A DNA stretch of 10,641 bases from Flavobacteriales bacterium (lineage in GTDB: Bacteria; Bacteroidota; Bacteroidia; Flavobacteriales; JADGDT01), in contig JAGLEB010000106.1 in NCBI GenBank assembly GCA_023145275.1, forward strand, positions 1 through 10,641. The letters run 5' to 3'. The number at the start of each line of letters is the position of its first letter. The first letter of the stretch is position 1. The notes under the pieces are model-generated. The model did no database searches. It had not been told where the DNA came from and saw only the letters and a program-made list of their open reading frames with translations. Positions 1 through 5,712 of this stretch are shown piece after piece. Position numbers and translations under genes: made by a program.

Positions 1-141
1 AATTATAAATCGGCATTACAGCTTTACAATAAAGTATTGAGCGTAGAAAAAGACATGAACTCGACCACTTATATGAAATCTGCAAAGCAAAAGAGAGCGA
101 TAACAAATCAACTTCATTTAGAGGGAAATTTAGAACGATAA
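1..141 (+). CDS. 3' end of a TPR-like protein (partial)
   Basis: Frame 1 is open from the window edge to a TAA at 139-141 and encodes the last 46 residues of a protein. The start NYKSALQLYNKVLSVEKD has the helix-rich, A/L/Y-spaced look of the second helix of a tetratricopeptide repeat. It is followed by a basic, polar tail ending in NLER. TPR proteins are protein-protein adaptors, but with one possible repeat visible the family call is tentative. The gene ends 67 bases before the next start, and that next gene has its own promoter-like box, so the two are probably not one operon. No terminator hairpin is visible between them. Confidence 0.6.
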   Translation, partial: NYKSALQLYNKVLSVEKDMNSTTYMKSAKQKRAITNQLHLEGNLER

Positions 142-194
142 TTATCTGATTAATATCAATACAAATCTCTAAAAATGTATTTACCTTGTTGGCT

Positions 195-202
195 TAAATT
201 TG
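195..202 (+). promoter_or_regulatory. TAnnTTTG -7 box 6 nt before an ATG
   Basis: TAAATTTG matches all fixed positions of the Bacteroidota -7 element TAnnTTTG. It ends 6 bases before the ATG at 209, and an in-frame TAG at 203-205 lies between box and start. Transcription would begin within a few bases of the start codon, predicting a leaderless or near-leaderless mRNA. No TTG is present at the usual -33 distance. Confidence 0.55.
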
Positions 203-208
203 TAGAAA

Positions 209-1060
209 ATGAAAAGAGAAACATATTCGTCAGTTCAAGAAAGCGAAGTACTTATTTACGAAGAGACTTACGATTCTAATAATAACCTTATTCACTATAT
301 AGATTATCAGGCTCGCCCAGTTTCTGAAAAGAAATTTGAGTATGATGAGAATAATCGATTGATAAAAGAAAGTGAAATAAGTGATGGAATAGAGCTTCAA
401 GGTCTCGAAATGACTTACAATGAAAAGGATGAAGTAATAGAACAAAATCTATTTTTTTCTGGTGAGCTATATGAGAGTGTGAAGACTGAGTACAACGAAA
501 ATGGTTTTATAAGAACAGTTTTTCAGGATGGTGAAGAAGTACATAGAATTGAGAATATAAAAGATGGAAAAGATTATATTCAAAAATATTACGATTACGA
601 CTCGCTTTCTAATATTATGAATTACACTTTTGACAAGGAAACATCTAGTGCAGAAAGTTTGATTTACGATGCCGATAGTAATTTACTAAATCGTAGGTTA
701 GAGATTTTTGGTGAAAATGGGGAGTTAGAGGTTTACAAACAATTCAATGCTTCAAATCAGTTGATAAGTAAGCATGAGTACCACAAGGAAGGAGAATTAT
801 TGAAACACGAAATTAAGAGCGATTTTGTTAGAGGAGAGGTTGATAACAAAGTTACTTATGATTACGATGAAAAGAATAATTTAGTAAAGACCGAAACTCG
901 CACAGATTCTGGTAAATTAGTCGAATTCCATGTTTATCGTTACGATGATAGAAACAGGATGATTGAAGAAAATGGGATATCTAATGGGCAGTTCAACGCA
1001 ATATATGGAACATATATTGAAGGGAATAAATACAATTTTGTTCATAAGTATGTAGTCTAG
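209..1060 (+). CDS. Orphan protein of degenerate YD-type repeats
   Basis: This 283-residue protein is made almost entirely of degenerate repeats of the form Y-(D/N)-x-x-x-x-(L/I/V/M)-I. Clear copies start near residues 21, 45, 70, 95, 130, 153, 179, 219 and 245, mostly 23-26 residues apart. Between them lie short charged strands, as in the YD repeats of RHS and wall-associated proteins, which form beta-hairpin sheets or shells. There is no signal peptide, membrane segment, RHS core motif or C-terminal toxin domain, so a cytoplasmic repeat protein fits better than a polymorphic toxin. Very high Glu, Asp, Asn and Lys content gives a soluble, acidic protein. The start is forced: an in-frame TAG lies at 203-205. 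A distant relationship to YwqK/MORN-like repeat proteins is possible. I cannot assign a function; the gene is real by length, repeat regularity and promoter position. Confidence 0.8.
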   Translation: MKRETYSSVQESEVLIYEETYDSNNNLIHYIDYQARPVSEKKFEYDENNRLIKESEISDGIELQGLEMTYNEKDEVIEQNLFFSGELYESVKTEYNENGFIRTVFQDGEEVHRIENIKDGKDYIQKYYDYDSLSNIMNYTFDKETSSAESLIYDADSNLLNRRLEIFGENGELEVYKQFNASNQLISKHEYHKEGELLKHEIKSDFVRGEVDNKVTYDYDEKNNLVKTETRTDSGKLVEFHVYRYDDRNRMIEENGISNGQFNAIYGTYIEGNKYNFVHKYVV

Positions 1061-1154
1061 GTTTATTATTTCTGTATTTTTCTTTGTAATCTAGTTGCTA
1101 TCTTAATGAGCTTTACATAAGAATGTATTTTATTTACATTATATCTTTTTTTCG

Positions 1155-1184
1155 TTGCCTAATACATTTCTTTAACTACATTAG
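1155..1184 (+). promoter_or_regulatory. Bacteroidota-type promoter (TTG-N19-TACATTAG)
   Basis: A TTG at 1155-1157 is followed after 19 bases by TACATTAG at 1177-1184, which matches TAnnTTTG at all fixed positions but one. The spacing fits the -33/-7 arrangement known for Bacteroidota sigma-ABfr promoters. It predicts a leader of about 30 bases that is A/T-rich and has no Shine-Dalgarno sequence, ending in a T-run directly before the ATG at 1220. Confidence 0.5.
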
Positions 1185-1219
1185 TATAATTAATTTAAAC
1201 CAATAATAATTTAATTTTT

Positions 1220-1942
1220 ATGAAGAAATTTTACTCCCTAGCAATCATGACATTGCTTTCTGTTTATGGATTTGGACAGGTAAATGGATTTTCTAATTTA
1301 GCCATTACAAATACAGAAGGTTCAGACATCACTTTTGACGTGACTTACGAATACGATGTTGCAAACCCAGATTTTAAAAGTGTTAAGCTATATTACACTA
1401 TCAATAAGGATTACACAGACGCAGAATGGCTTGTTTTTGTTGATGCTGGCACAGAAGGTGATAATGGTAGAGTTACTGAAGAAATAGATGAAAAAGCTGA
1501 TGACAACAAATATTCTTTTTCTATCCCAGCAGCTAATGTGACAAAAGGTGATATTATAAAATTTTACTTTAGAGGGTACACAAAAAATGCAGATGGAGAT
1601 AAAGAAAAAGAATATTTCACTCCAGATCAAGGATCTGAGTTTGATCATGACGTTTATTCAGAGTGGTCTAACATAGTTGCCTATGGAACACTTTCAAATG
1701 ATCTTTTCAATAAAGCATCAGTTTCATTATACCCAATTCCTGCAGGAAATAATTTGACATTTAAAAGTGAATTAAATGAAGTTGGAACTTTTGACGTTTT
1801 CAATATTAGTGGGAAATTAATGATGAGCTCAAAAGGTAACTTGAATAATAATATACTTAATATTTCAAAACTTAATCGCGGCAACTATATACTAAAAGTT
1901 TCTACTTCTAGTAATTCTCATAGTTTTAAATTTACAAAATAG
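1220..1942 (+). CDS. Small secreted protein with type IX secretion sorting domain
   Basis: Residues 1-19 are a typical signal peptide (MKKFYSLAIMTLLSVYGFG) with cleavage likely around residues 19-20. Residues 24-155 form a strand-rich, acidic domain (FDVTYEYDV, VKLYYTIN, DIIKFYFRGY) that looks like an immunoglobulin-like or other beta-sandwich fold; I do not recognise its family. Residues 168-240 are a type A C-terminal sorting domain (TIGR04183-like): SLYPIPAGNNL, then FDVFNISGKL, then LNRGNYILKV and a lysine-ending strand. Such domains direct export through the outer-membrane type IX system (SprA/PorV and PorU-type sortase), after which the domain is removed and the protein is released or anchored on the cell surface. 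The canonical LYPNPA is LYPIPA here. The gene is monocistronic, with its own promoter and a strong terminator 30 bases downstream. Its role, such as binding or adhesion, cannot be told. Confidence 0.85.
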   Translation: MKKFYSLAIMTLLSVYGFGQVNGFSNLAITNTEGSDITFDVTYEYDVANPDFKSVKLYYTINKDYTDAEWLVFVDAGTEGDNGRVTEEIDEKADDNKYSFSIPAANVTKGDIIKFYFRGYTKNADGDKEKEYFTPDQGSEFDHDVYSEWSNIVAYGTLSNDLFNKASVSLYPIPAGNNLTFKSELNEVGTFDVFNISGKLMMSSKGNLNNNILNISKLNRGNYILKVSTSSNSHSFKFTK

Positions 1943-1972
1943 AAAGGAATCTATTTTAGATTAAAAATATTT

Positions 1973-2001
1973 AGGAGGGGGCATTTGTCCCCTCCTTTTT
2001 T
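1973..2001 (+). terminator. Strong intrinsic terminator
   Basis: AGGAGGGG at 1973-1980 pairs perfectly with CCCCTCCT at 1989-1996. A G-U and a C-G pair continue the stem to an ATTT loop (1983-1986). A run of six T's (1996-2001) follows. It is very GC-rich against the local background and lies 30 bases after the stop of the type IX cargo gene. Confidence 0.9.
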
Positions 2002-2210
2002 AAGTTGTAAAAAGTTCAACCAGAACTTTGAAGTTTTTTATTCGCTACCGTAATAAATAGAGGATATAGCTCAAATTTTGTGGTAGCTTGAGGAATGCTT
2101 CAATTTTTAGATCTAGTGTTAAGAACTTACAAGCTAATATTACCAAATAAGATATTTCATAAAGCAATTGGTATAACTCAAGTTTCATATATAGTAATTA
2201 TTTGAATTTC

Positions 2211-2236
2211 AACACGAAGAACAGCTTCGTGTTTTT
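2211..2236 (+). terminator. Terminator-like hairpin without an upstream gene
   Basis: AACACGAAG (2211-2219) and CTTCGTGTT (2225-2233) form a perfect 9-bp stem around an AACAG loop, followed by T's to 2236. The shape is that of a rho-independent terminator on the plus strand. No gene ends just upstream: the previous one stops 270 bases earlier and has its own terminator. It could end an unannotated small RNA, be a relic of a lost gene, or be a backup terminator. Confidence 0.6.
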
Positions 2237-2299
2237 ATTTATTATGCACTGTTTCAATACTTTGCAATATTACTCAAAGGTGGTTTTTATTGACCTTAT

Positions 2300-2339
2300 G
2301 GGTTGTGGCGTAAAAATTCAACCCAGCCTACCGGCAGGC
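2300..2339. repeat. Hairpin plus GC-rich imperfect palindrome (REP-like)
   Basis: GGGTTG (2300-2305) and CAACCC (2319-2324) form a 6-bp inverted repeat. One base later comes GCCTACCGGCAGGC (2326-2339), self-complementary except for one A/C mismatch pair. GC-rich palindromes containing CCTGCCGGCAGG-like cores recur as dispersed intergenic repeats in many Bacteroidota, and they often produce spurious reading frames encoding peptides such as LPAG. Only one copy is present in this window, so its repeat status is inferred. Confidence 0.45.
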
Positions 2340-2713
2340 GGAATTGGTGTTGAAAAGAAAAAGTTGTATACTCATTTACTCTTATTTTTAAAGGTATTCG
2401 TGATGTGCTTCGCAGTTATTTAGTCTTTTGATCAAGCAAAAAATGGATAAACAAACTAAAAATGTAATAGCGTTATCTATTGACAATTAGGTGCTTAATT
2501 TAAGAGTGTTTATTTATAGTATTGACTGTCAGATATTGTTTTCAAGTGCTAAACTTTAGTGGGTATAACCTTTTCACTATCTAAGCTGTCAACCCATTAA
2601 AATATCGAGACACCAAAGCAGATAGCTTTCTAAGAGCTACTAAATATAGATTATTCTTATATGTAGATCAGTTCTAAACATCTAATAGACGACTTAGAAA
2701 TAGCAATAGTGCC

Positions 2714-2721
2714 TATATTTA
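2714..2721 (+). promoter_or_regulatory. Possible -7 box for the thioredoxin-domain lipoprotein gene
   Basis: TATATTTA matches TAnnTTTG at all fixed positions except the last and ends 20 bases before the ATG at 2742. No TTG is seen at the -33 distance. The predicted leader is about 15 bases and contains AGAGAG just before the start, which is purine-rich but not a true Shine-Dalgarno sequence. Confidence 0.3.
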
Positions 2722-2741
2722 CTTTCTAACAAAATAGAGAG

Positions 2742-4850
2742 ATGAACTATTCACGATTTATTGGCATTATAACATTTTTAGTGCTATTAAATTCGTGTGG
2801 GCAATCGCCAAGAAAGGATAAAAAAATGAGCACAGAACATAAACACACAAATCACCTTATTAACGAAAGTAGCCCATATTTGCTACAGCATGCACACAAC
2901 CCTGTCGACTGGTATCCTTGGGGTGAAGAAGCACTTGAAAAAGCGAAGGAAGAGAATAAGTTGATTATTGTTAGTATCGGGTATTCTGCTTGTCATTGGT
3001 GTCATGTAATGGAGCATGAAAGTTTTGAAGACGAGGAGGTTGCTGAGTTTATGAATGAACATTTTGTATCGATAAAAGTTGATAGGGAAGAGCGCCCAGA
3101 TATCGATCAGGTTTATATGAATGCTGTACAGTTGATAAACGGTCGCGGAGGTTGGCCACTGAACTGTGTTGCACTTCCTGATGGACGTGTGATTTACGGA
3201 GACAGTTATTTTCCGAAAGAATCGTGGCTCGACGTTTTAGGGCAAGTAGTTACGTTTGTGAAAGAAAAGCCAGACGAGGCAGAGAGGATCGCAACTCAAA
3301 TTACAAATGGTATAAAATCGAGTTCTAATATTGTTGCAAATACTGATATTGTAGAATATTCAAAGGATGATTTAGACGAGATTTTCAAAAATTGGAAAAA
3401 TTCAATAGATTTTATTGAAGGGGGAAGTAAGGGGGCTCCAAAGTTCCCACTACCTGTACAGTACCAGTATTTGCTGCAATATAATTACATAAGTTCTAAT
3501 GTTGAGTCTCTGAAAGCTGTAAATATTACTCTAAGTAAAATGGCCGATGGTGGAATATATGACCAAGTTGGAGGTGGGTTTGCGAGGTACTCTGTCGATA
3601 AATTCTGGAAAGTTCCACATTTCGAGAAAATGCTTTATGATAATGCCCAGCTTGTGAGTTTATATTCTGTTGCATATCAGCAGAGCAAAATCAGTAAATA
3701 TCGTCATGTTGTAGTAGAAACTTTAGAGTTTATTGGTCGTGAAATGACATCCCCTGACGGTGGGTTTTATTCGGCTCTAGATGCCGATAGTGAAGGAGAA
3801 GAGGGGAAGTTTTATGTTTGGACAAAAAAGGAAATTGATCAATTATTAGGGGCAAGATCAGAAATTTTCTGTGATTATTACAATGTAAGCGACTATGGAA
3901 ATTGGGAACAAGGGAATAATATTCTATTGATAAAAGAACTGCCTAATGCTATTGCAAACAAGTTTAATATCTCAGAAGATAAACTCTCCGAAATAATAAA
4001 AGATTCAAAACAAATTTTATTGCAAGCTAGGGAGGGTCGTGTCCGCCCAGGATTAGATGATAAGATATTAACATCTTGGAATGCCTTAATGCTAAAAGGA
4101 TATATTGATGCGTATAGAGTGTTTAACGATGATAAATATCTCGAACAAGCTTTACAAAGTGCGAATTTTATCAATGATAAGATGAAGCAGACTGATAATA
4201 GACTTTTGAGAAATTACAAAGGTGGAAAGTCTTCTATCAATGCCTTTTTAGATGATTATGCTTTCACGATTGATGCTTTTATAGCCTTATACCAAGTGAC
4301 ATTCGACGAAAGGTGGCTTAACGATGCTAATTATTTACTTAAATATACATTAAAGCATTTCTTTGATAAAAAAAGTGGGATGTTTTACTATACATCCGAT
4401 TTGGATCCAGATCTGATTGCTCGTAAGATTGAAATAAATGATAATGTAATCCCAGCTTCTAACTCTCAAATGGCAAAGAACCTTTATGTGCTTGGACATT
4501 ATTTCTATGACTATGAATATATCATTAAGGCAAAAGTGATGTTAAACAATGTAAAGAAGAGTGCTGTTACTGGGGCATCATATTATGCAAATTGGGATAT
4601 TGTTATGGCGTGGTTTGCAAAAGGTACTTATGAAGTTGCAATTGTAGGCGAAGACTATATGGAAAAACTAAAAGAGTTTAATAAGCACTATTTACCAAAT
4701 GTATTATTGCTAGGTGCTAAAGAAAATTCAGACTTAGAATTGCTAAAAGATAAATATCAGCAAGGAAAAACCACCATCTATGTGTGCGAGGATAAGATGT
4801 GTAAATTGCCGACGAATTATGTAAAACAGGCTTTAGAACAAGTTGAATAA
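2742..4850 (+). CDS. Thioredoxin-domain lipoprotein, YyaL/SPATA20 (DUF255) family
   Basis: This 702-residue protein belongs to the family of bacterial YyaL and animal SPATA20. Residues 36-195 are the thioredoxin-like domain, with the family hallmarks SPYLLQHAHNPVDWYPW (44-60), the redox-type motif CHWC (Cys84, Cys87), DREERPD (114-120) and GGWP (136-139). A six-hairpin glycosidase-like helical domain follows, with KGAPKFP (230-236), YDQVGGGFARYSVD (273-286), VPHFEKMLYDNAQL (291-304) and a TSWNALM motif. Near the end is the usual CEDKMCKLP pair of cysteines. The biochemical role of the family is not settled. The N-terminus adds a lipoprotein signal, LLNSC with Cys19, so this copy should be membrane-anchored outside the cytoplasm; no acidic surface-export signal follows the cysteine. 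Met29 (ATG at 2826) would give a cytoplasmic form like many homologues, so the true start deserves care. It lies 148 bases before the next gene, which has its own promoter. Confidence 0.93.
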   Translation: MNYSRFIGIITFLVLLNSCGQSPRKDKKMSTEHKHTNHLINESSPYLLQHAHNPVDWYPWGEEALEKAKEENKLIIVSIGYSACHWCHVMEHESFEDEEVAEFMNEHFVSIKVDREERPDIDQVYMNAVQLINGRGGWPLNCVALPDGRVIYGDSYFPKESWLDVLGQVVTFVKEKPDEAERIATQITNGIKSSSNIVANTDIVEYSKDDLDEIFKNWKNSIDFIEGGSKGAPKFPLPVQYQYLLQYNYISSNVESLKAVNITLSKMADGGIYDQVGGGFARYSVDKFWKVPHFEKMLYDNAQLVSLYSVAYQQSKISKYRHVVVETLEFIGREMTSPDGGFYSALDADSEGEEGKFYVWTKKEIDQLLGARSEIFCDYYNVSDYGNWEQGNNILLIKELPNAIANKFNISEDKLSEIIKDSKQILLQAREGRVRPGLDDKILTSWNALMLKGYIDAYRVFNDDKYLEQALQSANFINDKMKQTDNRLLRNYKGGKSSINAFLDDYAFTIDAFIALYQVTFDERWLNDANYLLKYTLKHFFDKKSGMFYYTSDLDPDLIARKIEINDNVIPASNSQMAKNLYVLGHYFYDYEYIIKAKVMLNNVKKSAVTGASYYANWDIVMAWFAKGTYEVAIVGEDYMEKLKEFNKHYLPNVLLLGAKENSDLELLKDKYQQGKTTIYVCEDKMCKLPTNYVKQALEQVE

Positions 4851-4986
4851 TGGTGATATTGTATCAGTTTGCCTCAATTTATACATTGGTAGAATACCAA
4901 AAACCCGATATACACTTGTAAATTTAGAATTAGTCATTATTAAAATAAAATTATTTAATTTTTAGCTGATATATATTCAATCGTGA

Positions 4987-4994
4987 TATCTTTG
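4987..4994 (+). promoter_or_regulatory. TAnnTTTG -7 box 4 nt before an ATG
   Basis: TATCTTTG is a perfect TAnnTTTG. It ends 4 bases before the ATG at 4999, and an in-frame TGA at 4984-4986 rules out an earlier start. Transcription starting 4-7 bases after this box would produce an mRNA beginning at or next to the AUG. There is no TTG at -33. Confidence 0.6.
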
Positions 4995-4998
4995 CAAG

Positions 4999-5652
4999 AT
5001 GAAAATTATTAAGAAGCACATCTTTATTATTCTTTTGCTATTAACTTCATTGCCAGGTGTTTTTGCGAGCAGTCCTGCTAAAGTAGATGATGACGATAAG
5101 GCTCTTTTAATTGAATTCCACCGATTAAATATTCCTAATTTAAGCTTTGAAGCGTATAAAAATGCGATTGAAGGTTTTTACTTCTACAAATCTCTAGAAG
5201 ACCTAAAAGGAAATTTGATTGCAATTATAGATTTCGACCTACCATCTACCGATAAACGTCTTTTTATTATAGATGTCGAGAAGAATGAGGTTCTATATTC
5301 TTCTCTTGTAGCTCATGGGAGAAATTCAGGAACTAATTTGCCAACTAAATTTTCTAATATTATTGGCTCTTACCAAAGCAGCATTGGTTTTTTTAGAACA
5401 GGAGAGAAATATATAGGTAAGCACGGTGCTTCTTTACGTCTTGATGGTCTTGAGCTTAATGTAAACGACAACGCTAGAATTCGAAATATAGTTATACATA
5501 GTGCAGACTATGTTTCAGAAGACTTTATCTATCGAAATAGCCGTCTTGGGCGAAGCCTTGGTTGTCCGGCCTTACCAAAAAAGGACTTTAAAAAAGTGAT
5601 GGATTTCCTTGATGATGAAATTTTACTTTACGTATATTCTTCAATAAAATAA
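4999..5652 (+). CDS. L,D-transpeptidase, YkuD_2-type murein catalytic domain
   Basis: This 217-residue exported enzyme has a hydrophobic signal peptide (residues 1-23) with likely signal peptidase I cleavage after VFA. The rest is one catalytic domain of the YkuD_2 class (PF13645-like). It shows VAHGRNSG (104-111), YIGKHGASLRL (138-148), IVIHSAD (164-170) with conserved His167, and GRSLGCPAL (184-192) with Cys189 as the predicted nucleophile. L,D-transpeptidases of the YkuD fold form an acyl-enzyme with a tetrapeptide stem through this cysteine, then make 3-3 crosslinks or attach proteins to peptidoglycan in the periplasm. The exact reaction of the YkuD_2 branch is less well known. It has no LysM or peptidoglycan-binding domain. 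A second, unrelated-subfamily L,D-transpeptidase follows after 60 bases but carries its own box, so the pair may be co-located rather than strictly one operon. Confidence 0.93.
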   Translation: MKIIKKHIFIILLLLTSLPGVFASSPAKVDDDDKALLIEFHRLNIPNLSFEAYKNAIEGFYFYKSLEDLKGNLIAIIDFDLPSTDKRLFIIDVEKNEVLYSSLVAHGRNSGTNLPTKFSNIIGSYQSSIGFFRTGEKYIGKHGASLRLDGLELNVNDNARIRNIVIHSADYVSEDFIYRNSRLGRSLGCPALPKKDFKKVMDFLDDEILLYVYSSIK

Positions 5653-5700
5653 TAGCTGAATTTTTTCTTTCATAAAGGCCAATAGTTCTAATTATTCTAC

Positions 5701-5708
5701 TATTTTTG
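5701..5708 (+). promoter_or_regulatory. TAnnTTTG -7 box 4 nt before an ATG
   Basis: TATTTTTG is a perfect TAnnTTTG in the 60-base gap between the two transpeptidase genes. It ends 4 bases before the ATG at 5713, the same spacing as in the preceding gene. An in-frame TAA at 5689-5691 prevents an upstream start. A second ATG follows directly at 5716. No TTG is seen at -33. Confidence 0.55.
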
Positions 5709-5712
5709 GCTT

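Larger units (their letters stand above)
1943..2741. other. Gene-free 0.8-kb spacer with several inverted repeats
   Basis: No convincing gene lies here. From left to right it holds the terminator of the preceding gene (1973-2001), a second terminator-like hairpin (2211-2236), a 6-bp-stem hairpin next to a GC-rich imperfect palindrome (2300-2339), and a weak promoter box (2714-2721) for the next gene. A reading frame at 2202-2423 runs through the hairpin and the palindrome and has no family resemblance; I treat it as spurious. The remainder looks like decayed or purely structural intergenic DNA. Confidence 0.6.

Noticed and set aside
2059..2090. Stretch resembling a tRNA 5' half and D-arm (GGATATAGCTCAA, then GGTAGC)
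   Set aside because: There is no matching acceptor 3' strand, anticodon arm or GTTCGA-type T-loop downstream; it is at best a decayed fragment and probably chance.
2202..2423. Plus-strand reading frame of 73 codons
   Set aside because: It runs through a terminator-like hairpin and a GC-rich palindrome, encodes a peptide with the LPAG string typical of translated repeats, and has no family resemblance.
4886..4900. TTGGTA-GAA-TACCAA hairpin after the thioredoxin-domain gene
   Set aside because: The stem is only 6 bp and is followed by A's and C's rather than a T-run, so it is not supported as an intrinsic terminator.
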